From Johnsonella ignava ATCC 51276 (lineage in GTDB: Bacteria > Bacillota > Clostridia > Lachnospirales > Lachnospiraceae): a stretch of DNA of 64,000 nucleotides. The position numbers were made by a program, and so were the translations under genes. Positions 17,172-26,559 of the stretch are shown here, piece by piece. The first letter of the stretch is position 1; every line of letters starts with the position of its first letter. Where the stretch lies: contig NZ_JH378833.1 in the NCBI RefSeq assembly GCF_000235445.1, positions 4,435 to 68,434 on the forward strand, written 5' to 3'. Below the pieces are notes generated by a model, which saw only the letters and a list, made by a program, of their open reading frames with translations, was not told the DNA's origin and did not search any database.

Positions 17172-19781
17172 TCATCCTGATGTTCTTACGATATCCTCAA
17201 CACCGGGTACCTGTCTTAGCTTTGACATTATCCTGTTTAGTTCATCCACACCGCTTATATCAAAGCCTGCCTCAATAGTAGCCTGACCCTGTTTATTTAC
17301 CCTTGCCTGCATCGTATTTATCGTAATGCCTGATTCACTAAACATCCCTGAAAGGTCATTTATTATCCTGTTTCTGTTTGCAACATAAATCTTGATTTCA
17401 ACAGGATATTTTTTGCCCCCTCCTTCTTCCTCTGTAAAGTCCCACTCTGCAGGAGTAAGTCTCTTTCTTTCCTCTTCCTGCATATTTATTATATTTATGC
17501 AGTCGGTACGATGTATAGTTACTCCTCTTCCTCTTGAGATATAACCTATTATTTCATCGCCCGGTATGGGCGAACAGCATTTTGAGCACCTTACCAAAAG
17601 CTCATCAGCCCCCTGAACTATTATACCATATTTTGAATGAGCAGTTTTTGATATACTCTTTTTACTGGAATCATTTATCTTGGAAATGATCTCATCATCA
17701 GTTATATTTACCTTATCTTCCTTATTCTTTTCAGAGAGCATCCTGTTGACAATCTGCCCTTCCTTTATGCCTCCATGTCCTACGGCGGCAAGTGCGGCAT
17801 CCCATGTCTTATAGGAATAACGCCTCATTACCTTTGCCTGATACTCCGGTTTATTTATATCACTCCATTTTATACCCTTTGCAATACAGTATTTTTCAAT
17901 AAGTGCCCTGCCCTTTGATACATTTTCTTCTTTTAATTCGGTGCGAAACCAAAGTTCGATTTTATTTCTGGCACGTGAGCTTTTGACTATATTTAGCCAG
18001 TCAAGACTAGGTCCCGGTGAATTATGTGATGTGATTATATCAATTTGATCACCGCTTTGTATTTGATATGTCTTAGGAACATTTTTCCCGTTTACTCTTG
18101 CACCGACCATCTTATTTCCAAGTGCCGAGTGTATGGCATAGGCAAAGTCAATAGGGGTTGAACCTATCGGCAGATGCTCTATCCTGCCCTTCGGTGAAAA
18201 ACAATAAACATGCCCTGACAGCATATTAAGCTCACCTTTCATAAGCTCCATAAAATGAACATTATCGGTGCTGTCCTGCTCAAGCTCACTAAGTCTGCTT
18301 AACCATGTGTTTATATTCTGATCAAATTCGGCATTTGCCTTGGCATCCTTGCCCTTTTGCTTATATTTCCAATGCGCCGCTATACCGTATTCTGCAACTT
18401 TATGCATCTCTTTTGTTCTTATCTGTGCTTCAACGTACTCACCGTCAATCATAAGCATAACATGCAGGGACTGGTAGTTATTTACTTTAGGTCTGTTGAT
18501 ATAATCCTTTATAGTAGCGGGTTTAAAGCTATATATCTGTCCCAGCATTCCAAGTACCAGATAACATTCTTCCTCTGTGTTTACAATAATTCTTACCGCA
18601 AAAAGATCATATATCTGTTCAAATTCCTTTTTCTGGTTAAGCATTTTTTTGTAAATTGAAAAATAATGCTTAACCCTGCCAATTACTTCACCCGATATGC
18701 CCCTCTGCTCAAGATTTGCCTTGACATTTTCAACCACATTACTTACAAGCTCCTCGCAATTTTTTCTTTTTGCACGCAGTTTCTTCTCAATCTCTTTATA
18801 CCTGCCCGGATGCAGATATTTAAGTGCAAGATCGTCAAGCTCAACCTTAATCTTTGATATGCCCAGGTTCTGTGCAAGCGGAGAGTATATCTGTATGGTT
18901 TCCTGAGCCTTTTCTTTTTGTTTTTCAACCTTCATAAACTGCAATGTACGCATATTATGAAGTCTGTCGGCAAGCTTTATAATTAAAACACCTATATTTT
19001 TTGACATTGATATAAACATCTTTTTCATATTATCGGCATAAACAGCGGTTTTTTCAGCATCTGCCGATACATTCGTAAGCTTTGTAACACCGTCTACAAG
19101 AAAGGATATTCGGTCACCAAATACTTCACTTATATCATCAATTTTATAATTTTTATTATCTTCAACTACATCATGCAGAAGACCTGCCGCTATAATTCCT
19201 ACATCAAGCTTCATATCTGCAAGTATTATTGCTACACTTATAGGATGTGTTATATATGGTATGCCTGATTTTCTCACCTGACCCTTATGTGCGGCACAGG
19301 CAATAGTGTACGCCTTTTCAACCAAAGAAATATCTTCATTTTTATTGTTTTTCTTTATTTTTTCCAGAAGTACCGCATACAATTCATTCTGCTCTCCTTC
19401 ACCGTCAGAACTCCATAATCCGTTTTCATCTGAAATAGCAGAGTTTTTCCCTTTATTATCTTTTTTAAGCTCCGCTTCCTCAAGAACCTTCTGTATATGA
19501 CTTTTTTCAACCACCTTAAGGCTTCTTGCCTTTTTTCTGGCAAGCTTTGCAGCCCTTCTTTGTGCCCGCCTTTTTTGAGTATCTTCTGAAAGAGCAGCTT
19601 CATTATCTTTTTTTACAATATCTTTATTTTCCTCACCCTCATGTACAGCACTTTTATCAGGCATATCAGTGCCTTTATGCAGAGCAACTTCACTATTTGC
19701 ACTACCTGACTGTGAGATTTCATTATTATCTATATTTATATTTTCTTTATTGTCTTTTATAATTTCTTTATTGTCAGCCAT
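17172..19781 (-). CDS. relA: Bifunctional (p)ppGpp synthetase/hydrolase RelA/SpoT (Rel)
   Basis: 869 residues, against about 735 for most Firmicute Rel proteins. Domains in order: HD hydrolase (HDVVED, H203/D204), synthetase, TGS (CFSPKGRIEHLPIGSTPIDFAY), a zinc-finger-like/RIS segment (RCSKCCSPIPGDEI) and a C-terminal ACT domain. It makes and destroys the stringent-response alarmone. Unusual is a charged, low-complexity N-terminal extension of about 130 residues, with a basic KRRAQRRAAKLARKKAR stretch near 70-86. The start is supported by AGGAG upstream and the whole extension is in frame. Confidence 0.95.
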   Translation of the reverse strand: MADNKEIIKDNKENINIDNNEISQSGSANSEVALHKGTDMPDKSAVHEGEENKDIVKKDNEAALSEDTQKRRAQRRAAKLARKKARSLKVVEKSHIQKVLEEAELKKDNKGKNSAISDENGLWSSDGEGEQNELYAVLLEKIKKNNKNEDISLVEKAYTIACAAHKGQVRKSGIPYITHPISVAIILADMKLDVGIIAAGLLHDVVEDNKNYKIDDISEVFGDRISFLVDGVTKLTNVSADAEKTAVYADNMKKMFISMSKNIGVLIIKLADRLHNMRTLQFMKVEKQKEKAQETIQIYSPLAQNLGISKIKVELDDLALKYLHPGRYKEIEKKLRAKRKNCEELVSNVVENVKANLEQRGISGEVIGRVKHYFSIYKKMLNQKKEFEQIYDLFAVRIIVNTEEECYLVLGMLGQIYSFKPATIKDYINRPKVNNYQSLHVMLMIDGEYVEAQIRTKEMHKVAEYGIAAHWKYKQKGKDAKANAEFDQNINTWLSRLSELEQDSTDNVHFMELMKGELNMLSGHVYCFSPKGRIEHLPIGSTPIDFAYAIHSALGNKMVGARVNGKNVPKTYQIQSGDQIDIITSHNSPGPSLDWLNIVKSSRARNKIELWFRTELKEENVSKGRALIEKYCIAKGIKWSDINKPEYQAKVMRRYSYKTWDAALAAVGHGGIKEGQIVNRMLSEKNKEDKVNITDDEIISKINDSSKKSISKTAHSKYGIIVQGADELLVRCSKCCSPIPGDEIIGYISRGRGVTIHRTDCINIINMQEEERKRLTPAEWDFTEEEGGGKKYPVEIKIYVANRNRIINDLSGMFSESGITINTMQARVNKQGQATIEAGFDISGVDELNRIMSKLRQVPGVEDIVRTSG

Positions 19782-20116
19782 ATTTCCATTCTCCTCTTAA
19801 AAAGAATTAATAAATATTATAGTAATTTTATAATAAAAATGCAAGATTTTGATTGATTATAATAAGACCTGTATTATAGGTATATAACAGAAAAACTGCC
19901 ATAACAGTCATTACAATAGACTATGGCAGTTTTTGTATTTATATTCATGCTATTTATTTTTTAATATGGTAAGTCCTGCTAAAATACCTGCTGATATTAA
20001 ACACATGTACTCATACCCATATATTAGCAGATATTAAACCCTTATTTTAAAGTGGATATATTTCCCTTCACGGTATTATGATGATTTAATATAAAATTTC
20101 AGAGACCTGTTCTATT
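19782..20116. other. Intergenic region relA-ribU
   Basis: 335 bp without a gene. Holds the strong hairpin at 19891-19934 and, between about 19990 and 20040, two imperfect copies of a GCAGATATTAAA-like segment. Nothing else recognised; the relA promoter should lie at its left end but no clear consensus was found. Confidence 0.5.
19891..19934 (-). terminator. Bidirectional terminator after ribU
   Basis: Arms AAAAACTGCCATA and TATGGCAGTTTTT, 13 bp and perfect, with an 18-nt loop. Runs of A and T on both flanks make it work in either direction. It terminates ribU on the minus strand. Confidence 0.85.
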
Positions 20117-20866
20117 TTAATTTACTCCTGCTCTTACCGCAGCCTTGCCCTGACTTCTAAGTATAATACTGAGTTTCTTATAAAGCAGTACTGTAATACC
20201 TGACACAAACACACCTTTTATTACATTAAATGGTACCGTTGCAAAAAGAACAAGTGTCTGTATTGAATTTATAGCAGGATTTACAGAGCTACCCATGGCA
20301 ACTATGTTATCCAGCGACATGCCGTAAAGCTGTGCAAATTTAGGCAGGAGATATATGGCATTAAAGGCTGACCCGAATACCGTCATAAATAAAGTTCCTG
20401 CCACACAGCCTATAATAGCATAATGCTTGTTTCTATTAAAAAGATATATAAATCCTGCCGGTAATATAAGGCTGCAACCAACTACAAAGTTTGCAAGCTC
20501 ACCCACAAAAGCCGTATTTGTAGAACGGAATATAAGTTTTAATACTATTTTACAAAATTCAGTAAGTACGCCTGCCACAGGTCCGTATGCAAAGGTTACT
20601 ATAAGTACAGGTACTTCCGATAAATCAATCTTGTAAAAAGGCGGTGCAAACGGCAACGGCATCTCAATCATCATAAGCACACTGCTTATAGCTGAAAACA
20701 ATCCTATAACAACAATCTTTTTTGTATTAAGTATCCTTTCTCTGCTTGAGTTTATAGTATTGAATTTCTTTTCAATTGCATATGAAGATGCAAATATAAT
20801 AAACACTATCGCCATAAATTGAGCCACAAATAATGAATTTTCCAATACTGTCTGTATTATTTTCAT
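20117..20866 (-). CDS. ribU: Riboflavin ECF transporter S component RibU
   Basis: 249 residues, membrane protein. It matches RibU by the segment PFAPPFYKIDLSEVPVLIVTFAYGPVAG and by several further membrane helices. RibU captures riboflavin and works with the shared ECF energy module, which is not in this window. An N-terminal stretch of about 45 residues with an extra hydrophobic helix precedes the usual start. The FMN riboswitch upstream confirms the flavin role. Confidence 0.95.
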   Translation of the reverse strand: MKIIQTVLENSLFVAQFMAIVFIIFASSYAIEKKFNTINSSRERILNTKKIVVIGLFSAISSVLMMIEMPLPFAPPFYKIDLSEVPVLIVTFAYGPVAGVLTEFCKIVLKLIFRSTNTAFVGELANFVVGCSLILPAGFIYLFNRNKHYAIIGCVAGTLFMTVFGSAFNAIYLLPKFAQLYGMSLDNIVAMGSSVNPAINSIQTLVLFATVPFNVIKGVFVSGITVLLYKKLSIILRSQGKAAVRAGVN

Positions 20867-21033
20867 TTTAGTACGACCTTTCTTTCAGATAAGCTTCTTT
20901 ACAAATAAACTTCTAAAATTAATAATTGTTCAAATTTTAATTTTATATAACTTTTTGTTTATAGCTTAACATAATATTTTGGTATAAAATTCTATTTTTA
21001 TTTATATAGTTTATTACTATGAATTAAACATTT

Positions 21034-21071
21034 ACAAACAAAAACAGGCTTCGAAATAATTCTCGAAACCT
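21034..21071 (-). terminator. Riboswitch-controlled intrinsic terminator
   Basis: On the minus strand AGGTTTCGA (21071-21063) pairs with TCGAAGCCT (21054-21046), one G-U pair, followed by TGTTTTTGTTT. It lies between the FMN aptamer and ribU, so it is the likely expression platform: FMN binding would favour termination. Confidence 0.8.
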
Positions 21072-21159
21072 TGAAAGATACTCTGTACCGGCTTATACCG
21101 TACCACATCAGATATACCATTTACTGCTTTAAAAAACACACCTGATATGTTTTATAATA

Positions 21160-21275
21160 ATACCCTTCTCTCATCCGGACTATACCGTCGGTTCCGGAAT
21201 TACACCGGATCAGCCAGTTTCAGCTCGCAGACTTTACTGCCGGTGGGGACTTGCACCCCGCCCCGAAGAACTATT
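21160..21275 (-). ncRNA. FMN riboswitch (RFN element)
   Basis: Minus-strand sequence carries the RFN landmarks in order: TTCTTCGGGGCGGGGTG, CCCCACCGGCAGTAA, AGTCTGCGAGC, AACTGGCTGATCCGGTG, GGAACCGACGGTATAGT and CCGGATGAGAGAAG. It senses FMN and controls ribU through the terminator downstream. The leader from aptamer to ribU is about 290 nt. Confidence 0.96.
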
Positions 21276-21466
21276 TGTTGCATCTTTATGATAACACTGT
21301 AAAAAGAATAATGCAAGTAAAAAATCATTTTTTTATTTTTAGCTAAAATTAATTTTTTAAAATTAAAAATTAATTTTTTTTAAAAAAATGATAAAGTATA
21401 TGGACATTATTATATAATCATGTTATTATCAGATTGTTATAAAAAAATCTAAAGGAGATATATTTT

Positions 21467-22084
21467 ATGAAAAAACTTTTAAGCACCTTGTTAGTTGGAG
21501 CAGCTGTATTAAGTATGGCAGCATGCTCAGGAGGAGTCAAAAATACTGTTTCATCAACACAGGCAGACAGCAAATCAGAATCAGGCAAAGAAGCTTCATC
21601 AAAGAGTGAATCCAAATCAGAAGCCGCAAGTTCAATTGCCGTAGGAGGCAGTGCAAAATCGGAAAGCGGCTCTGCCGGTGCTGTAACCAGCGATGACTTT
21701 AAGGGAGAAGGTAAAAAAGTTTACACTTTTACTGATGGATTTAATGAAGTTGAGGCTACATTTACATACAAAGACAATAAAGTTCTCAGTCAGACAACAC
21801 ACTCAAAATTAATGTACAGCATGTTTGGTCTCACCAATAAAGAAGAGGCTGAAAAGATGTTCAAACCGATTGTTGAAAAAATTCAGGCGGTTGAGGGTGT
21901 TAAGGAAGAACTGGTTTTTAATGATGACCATTATGTTGAAGACATAACAGTAGATTTTACTAAAGTCGATCTTGCTAAACTTGGAGAAGCCCAAGGCACA
22001 GCAGTATATAAAGATGAATCCGATTTAATGATGTCAACTATAAGTCAGAGACTTATTTCTTCAGGGTATGTCGAAAAGAAATAG
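21467..22084 (+). CDS. DUF1307/YehR-family lipoprotein
   Basis: 205 residues. Signal peptide with lipobox SMAACSGG, so an exported lipoprotein anchored through the Cys near residue 20. A Ser/Lys/Glu-rich linker (about 25-72) leads to one DUF1307/YehR-like domain (TFTYKDNKVLSQTTHS, then KEEAEKMFKPIVEKI and VDFTKVDLAKLGEAQG). The function of the family is unknown. AAAGGAG precedes the ATG. About 85 bp of upstream sequence is also shared with the next gene, showing a tandem duplication including the regulatory region. Confidence 0.85.
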   Translation: MKKLLSTLLVGAAVLSMAACSGGVKNTVSSTQADSKSESGKEASSKSESKSEAASSIAVGGSAKSESGSAGAVTSDDFKGEGKKVYTFTDGFNEVEATFTYKDNKVLSQTTHSKLMYSMFGLTNKEEAEKMFKPIVEKIQAVEGVKEELVFNDDHYVEDITVDFTKVDLAKLGEAQGTAVYKDESDLMMSTISQRLISSGYVEKK

Positions 22085-22424
22085 AATTCTATACTTTAGA
22101 ATATACTAAAAAATAGAAATAAACAAATTTACCATGCCGGGATTTTTAAAAACAGAAATTCCGGCATCTTTAATTACTTTTAATAATATATTTTCTAAAA
22201 TTTTTCAATTATTTCTCACATTATTTCTCCATTACTTCCCTATCCTAAAGTGTTGTAACTTTTATAGAATTTTAACGAATCACAAATACCTTTCCCAAAC
22301 TGCAATTCTTCTTTAAATTTTTTTAATTTTATATAGTTATATTATTATAACATATATAGACATTACAAGATAATCATGTTATTATCAATGTGCTATATAA
22401 AAATCTAAAGGAGACGTATTATTT
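22085..22424. other. Intergenic region between the two lipoprotein genes
   Basis: 340 bp. Holds the terminator at 22134-22167, an AT-rich stretch without visible genes, and from about 22340 a near-copy of the first gene's upstream sequence (GACATTA, then ATAATCATGTTATTATCA). Confidence 0.6.
22134..22167 (+). terminator. Terminator after the first lipoprotein gene
   Basis: ATGCCGG (22134-22140) pairs with CCGGCAT (22161-22167), the stem extended by GGGATTT / AAATTCC pairing, followed by CTTTAATTACTTTT. Confidence 0.75.
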
Positions 22425-23483
22425 ATGAAAAAATTTTTAAGCTGCCTGTTAGTTGCTGTAGCCGTGTCAGGTATAGCGGCATGCTCAGGAGGAAATAAAA
22501 ACGCAGTTTCCTCAACACAGGCAAACAACAATTCAGAATCAGACAAGGAATCTTTATCAAATAGTGAATCTAAATCTGATTCTTCAGGCTCAATTGCAGA
22601 AGGCGACAGTGTCATGTCAGACAGCAGCTGTGCCGGAGCTGTAAACAATAGCAAATTTAAGGGTGAGGGTACAAAAACTTATACAATTGGGTACGGATTT
22701 AATATGTTTGAATATACATTTACATACAAAGATAATAAAGTTCTAAGCGAATCAGAGCATACAATACGTAGATACCGTGTAGAAAATTTTCTTCATCCCT
22801 CTAAAGAAGATGCTGAAGAACGTTTAAAACCTGAAATTGAAACTCTTAATGCACTTGAGGGCATTACTGCAACAGTAGTTTTTAATGATGATTACTATGT
22901 TAAGGATATATCAATTGATTATACTAAAACTGATATTGATAAACTTGCTGAAGTTCAAAAAGAGAAACACATACATTTTACTTCAATGGAAAATAATTTT
23001 GACATGACAGCTATAGAAAATCAATTTATCCCACCGAGATTTACTAAAAAGAGCAGTCCTAAATCAACTGCCAAATATTCAGGTACAGAATTTAGCGGCA
23101 AAGGTACAAAGGTTTATATACACCCAGATATCCCTGAAACAGATCTTAAAATTACATTTACATATGAAGATAATAAAGTTTTAAGCGAGTCAATATATAC
23201 GAAAAAACTGTACTACGATGATTATTTTAACAGTAAAGAGGAAGCTGAAGAAATACTCACACCGCTAAATGAAAAGTCCAATTCGATTGAAGGTGTTACA
23301 TCAAAAATGACTTTTAATGATGACCATTATATTACAGACTATACAGTTGATTTTACTAAAGTCGATTTTGATAAACTTGCAGAAACAAACGGGGGATATT
23401 ATATATATTCAGATGAATCTGATTTAAATATGGAAGATATATACCAGGAATTATCTTTTTTAGGATATGTAGAAAAGAAATAA
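22425..23483 (+). CDS. Lipoprotein with two DUF1307/YehR-like domains
   Basis: 352 residues. Lipobox GIAACSGG and a Ser/Asn-rich linker like its upstream paralogue. Two DUF1307-like domains follow, about 80-205 and 220-352. Each has the pattern FTYxDNKVLSES, then a KEEAE/KEDAE helix and VxFNDDxYxxDxxxDxTKxDxDKLAE. So the domain was duplicated within the gene as well as between genes. Surface-exposed; ligand unknown. Confidence 0.82.
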   Translation: MKKFLSCLLVAVAVSGIAACSGGNKNAVSSTQANNNSESDKESLSNSESKSDSSGSIAEGDSVMSDSSCAGAVNNSKFKGEGTKTYTIGYGFNMFEYTFTYKDNKVLSESEHTIRRYRVENFLHPSKEDAEERLKPEIETLNALEGITATVVFNDDYYVKDISIDYTKTDIDKLAEVQKEKHIHFTSMENNFDMTAIENQFIPPRFTKKSSPKSTAKYSGTEFSGKGTKVYIHPDIPETDLKITFTYEDNKVLSESIYTKKLYYDDYFNSKEEAEEILTPLNEKSNSIEGVTSKMTFNDDHYITDYTVDFTKVDFDKLAETNGGYYIYSDESDLNMEDIYQELSFLGYVEKK

Positions 23484-23548
23484 AATCCTATACTTTATAC
23501 TTAAAGAAATAGAACTCTATACTTGTGAATATTCTAAAAAATAGAGAT

Positions 23549-23592
23549 AAACAAATATGCCCGGATTTTGAAAAATTCCGGCATATTTGTTT
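23549..23592. terminator. Bidirectional terminator between lipoprotein gene and ispD
   Basis: Arms AAACAAATATGC and GCATATTTGTTT, 12 bp perfect, with further CCGGA/TCCGG pairing inside. It serves the convergent genes on both sides. Confidence 0.85.
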
Positions 23593-23606
23593 ATTGAACG
23601 AGCATT

Positions 23607-24323
23607 TTAAATAATATATTTTTTTAAAAACATCTCAATTATTTCCACATCCTCCGAGGTTGTAACTTTTATATTGGTATATTCACCATATCCCAGTTTA
23701 ACTTTTATATCCGTCATTTTTTCAATCACTGCGGCATCATCCGTTACACCTCTAAAATCTCCCGCCTCAAAAAGCTTTCTGTAAGCATTTTTACACAGCT
23801 CATAAGAAAATGCCTGAGGAGTTTGTATACAATATATATCTTTTCTGTCCGGAGTAAGCCGTGAAAAACCATTCTCATCAGCAATCTTTACAGTATCTTT
23901 TGAAAGTACGGCAGGTACATAGGCTTTAAATTTAAGTCCGCCTTTTATGGAATTCTCAATTATGTTCTTACTTACAGCCGGTCTTGCAGCATCATGTATA
24001 AGCACAAGATCATACTTTTTTTTCAAAACAGCCGGGTGAAGCAAGGCATTATATACCGATTCATACCTGCTCTTGCCGCCTTTTGATATATACAGAACTT
24101 TAGATATACCATATTTCTTTATAATATTTTTATCTACATACTCTATATCATCTTCAGGCACTGCCACCGCTATATCATCAACACAGCTTTCTTCAAAAGT
24201 TTTCAGGCTATAAACCATCATAGGTATACCGTTTAAATGAAGGTACTGCTTAGGTACTTCCATCTGCATTCTGCTTCCGCTGCCTGCTGCCAGTATAATT
24301 GCAAGAGTTTTTATGCTTTGCAT
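23607..24323 (-). CDS. ispD: 2-C-methyl-D-erythritol 4-phosphate cytidylyltransferase
   Basis: 238 residues. Makes CDP-ME from MEP and CTP in the non-mevalonate isoprenoid pathway. It shows the nucleotidyltransferase start ILAAGSGSRMQMEVPKQY, the KGGKSRYESV segment, the VLIHDAARPAVS motif and the C-terminal TTSEDVEI. Begins 4 nt after the tsaD stop, so probably co-transcribed. Confidence 0.97.
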   Translation of the reverse strand: MQSIKTLAIILAAGSGSRMQMEVPKQYLHLNGIPMMVYSLKTFEESCVDDIAVAVPEDDIEYVDKNIIKKYGISKVLYISKGGKSRYESVYNALLHPAVLKKKYDLVLIHDAARPAVSKNIIENSIKGGLKFKAYVPAVLSKDTVKIADENGFSRLTPDRKDIYCIQTPQAFSYELCKNAYRKLFEAGDFRGVTDDAAVIEKMTDIKVKLGYGEYTNIKVTTSEDVEIIEMFLKKYII

Positions 24324-24327
24324 TGTC

Positions 24328-25437
24328 TTATTCTACCTTTTCACCCAGTTTTAATGCCGGAAAGGCATTTAAATCCAATCCGCTTCTTTTCCCGTTCAAA
24401 AAATCATAGTAAGCGGCAGCTCCTATCATAGCCGCATTATCTGTGCAGTATACAGGTGAGGGATAATAAAGCTTAATACCGTTTTCATCACATGTTTTTT
24501 TCATAGTTTCTCTCAGCAGACTGTTTGCGGCTACTCCTCCTGCCATCGCCGCCTGTTTAAATCCATAATCATGTGCGGCTTTAACAGTATGCTCCACCAG
24601 AACTTCAACTACCGATTTTTGAAATGAAGCCGCAACATCGGCAGTATTTACAGCTTTGCCCCTCATATTTACACTGTTTAGATAGTTTAATACCGCAGAT
24701 TTTACTCCTGAAAAGCTGAAATCATATTCCGACTTGGCAACCTTTGCTTTTGGAAATACTATCGCATAGGGATCGCCTTTTTTTGCCTCCGCATCTATCT
24801 TAGGACCTCCCGGATAGCCAAGTCCTATACTTCTTGCAACCTTGTCAAAGGCTTCCCCTGCGGCATCATCACAGGTTTTTCCTATGATTTCTATATCCGT
24901 ATAGTCTTTTACTGCCGCAAGCTGTGTGTGTCCGCCTGAAACTACAAGACATAAAAACGGCGGTTTAATATCATGTTCTATATAGTTTGCAGCTATATGT
25001 CCCTCTATATGATGTACTCCTATAAGCGGCTTTTTCAGTGCATAGGCAAATGCCTTTGCGTGGGCAACGCCTACCAGAAGCGCCCCTACAAGTCCGGGAC
25101 CGCAGGTTACTGCGACCGCATCAATCTCGGAAACTTTAATGTCAGCATCTGAAAGTGCCTGTGCAATAACATAATTTATCTTTTCTATATGGTTTCTTGA
25201 TGCAAGTTCAGGTACTACTCCACCATAAACGGTATGAAGCTCTATCTGTGATGATATTACATTTGAAAGCACCGTTTTTCCGTTTTTAACAACTGCTGCG
25301 GCAGTTTCATCACAGGAGGTTTCAACTGCAAGTATACATATATTGCCGCCGGCTTCTTTTTTAACGCTGCCGGTTAAACAGCCCTCCCCTCCGATATCAT
25401 CCTTAAGTTTATCATTTATATAAGAATTGCTTCCCAT
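24328..25437 (-). CDS. tsaD: tRNA N6-adenosine threonylcarbamoyltransferase
   Basis: 369 residues. ASKHA-fold enzyme that transfers the threonylcarbamoyl group to A37 of ANN-decoding tRNAs (t6A), acting with TsaB and TsaE, both encoded about 2-3 kb upstream on the same strand. Motifs: ILAVETSCDETAAAVV, the metal-binding HIEGH, SGGHTQLA and GGVAANSLLR. About 32 extra residues precede the usual start, ending in KKEAGG; no better internal start codon is seen. Confidence 0.97.
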   Translation of the reverse strand: MGSNSYINDKLKDDIGGEGCLTGSVKKEAGGNICILAVETSCDETAAAVVKNGKTVLSNVISSQIELHTVYGGVVPELASRNHIEKINYVIAQALSDADIKVSEIDAVAVTCGPGLVGALLVGVAHAKAFAYALKKPLIGVHHIEGHIAANYIEHDIKPPFLCLVVSGGHTQLAAVKDYTDIEIIGKTCDDAAGEAFDKVARSIGLGYPGGPKIDAEAKKGDPYAIVFPKAKVAKSEYDFSFSGVKSAVLNYLNSVNMRGKAVNTADVAASFQKSVVEVLVEHTVKAAHDYGFKQAAMAGGVAANSLLRETMKKTCDENGIKLYYPSPVYCTDNAAMIGAAAYYDFLNGKRSGLDLNAFPALKLGEKVE

Positions 25438-25484
25438 AATTACCTGCTGTTTTCATTGTTTTATATATAAATATTTTATAGTTT

Positions 25485-25544
25485 AATATCTTATAACTGA
25501 ATATCTTATAGCTGAATATCTTATAGCTGAATATCTTATAGCTA
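25485..25544. repeat. Tandem repeat, 15 bp x 4, upstream of tsaD
   Basis: Four head-to-tail copies of AATATCTTATAGCTG (first copy ...TAACTG, last ends ...AGCTA) in the gap between rnz and tsaD. Confidence 0.85.
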
Positions 25545-25579
25545 TACATTTCCGGTTAAAGACTTTATAATCAAATATA

Positions 25580-25610
25580 TTACTTTATAATAAAGTATAT
25601 TATAAAGTAA
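25580..25610. repeat. Palindrome downstream of rnz
   Basis: TTACTTTATAAT and ATTATAAAGTAA, a 12-bp perfect inverted repeat with a 7-nt centre, just after the rnz stop on the minus strand. All A/T except one pair per arm, so a weak hairpin; it may mark the 3' end of the tsaE-rnz message. Confidence 0.6.
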
Positions 25611-25629
25611 ATATCAAATCCAGGCGGTA

Positions 25630-26541
25630 TCATTCGTCATCAAAGCCAAGCTCAAGGCTCCAGCCGTCTCTTGGGGTTTTTGTATATGGAAATATTTTGC
25701 GAAGATCATCAAGGTACTCATCAGGTTTATTCATAGACGGGCTGTAATGTGTAAGCCAAAGCATTTTAGGTTGTGCTTTTTTTGCTATTTCCGCCGCCTC
25801 ATACATAGTCATATGCTTATGTTCCCTGGCATTCTCCTCCTTACCGTCCTCACCATACATACCCTCACATATAAATAAATCCGCCCCCTGTGCATATTTT
25901 TCAATCACAGGTACAGGTCTTGTATCAGTGCAGTAGCATACCTTAAGACCTCTTCTTTCAGGTCCCATAACCATATCAGGTGTGTATATGCCGCTGATAT
26001 CCTCAATACTCTCTCCATTTTGCAGTTTATTCCAAAATTTTAACGGTATATTCAGCTCTTTCGCTTTCAGTGCGTTAAACCGCCCTTTTCTCGGTATGCT
26101 TATGGTATAGCCGTAGCATAATATCCTGTGTTCCACCTTAAATGCTTCTATTTTATAGGGACCTATATAAAAAACTTCCTCTTTTTCTTCTATTTCCTTA
26201 TATACTATTTCAAAAGGAAGCTCAGGTGCAATACTTCTTAATGCACCTACAACCCTGCATAATCCTTTAGGACCTATGAGGGTTACAGGTTCAATCCTCT
26301 GTGCATTGCCAAGTGTAAGCAAAAGCCCCGGCAAGCCGCCTATATGATCTGCATGATAATGTGTAAAGCATATTACATCTATCGGTCTCGGGCTCCAACC
26401 CTTTTGACTTAAAGCTATCTGTGTACCTTCGCCGCAGTCTATCAAAAGGTTGCTTCCTTTACATCTTGCCATCATTGAAGTCAGCCATCTGTATGGCAGC
26501 GGCATCATACCGCCGGTACCAAGCAGACATATGTCCAACAT
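25630..26541 (-). CDS. rnz: Ribonuclease Z
   Basis: About 303 residues. MBL-fold tRNA 3' processing endonuclease. Zinc-site motif FTHYHADHIGGLPGLLL, the later His in EHRILCYGY, the Asp in CYCTDTRP, and the REHKHMTMYEAAE and WLTHYSP segments. The ATG at 26541 (MLDICLLGTGG) follows GAGGTG at good spacing and is preferred to a GTG four codons upstream (26553). Part of a tsaE-tsaB-rimI-rnz run. Confidence 0.94.
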   Translation of the reverse strand: MLDICLLGTGGMMPLPYRWLTSMMARCKGSNLLIDCGEGTQIALSQKGWSPRPIDVICFTHYHADHIGGLPGLLLTLGNAQRIEPVTLIGPKGLCRVVGALRSIAPELPFEIVYKEIEEKEEVFYIGPYKIEAFKVEHRILCYGYTISIPRKGRFNALKAKELNIPLKFWNKLQNGESIEDISGIYTPDMVMGPERRGLKVCYCTDTRPVPVIEKYAQGADLFICEGMYGEDGKEENAREHKHMTMYEAAEIAKKAQPKMLWLTHYSPSMNKPDEYLDDLRKIFPYTKTPRDGWSLELGFDDE

Positions 26542-26559
26542 AAATTTAATCACCTCATT

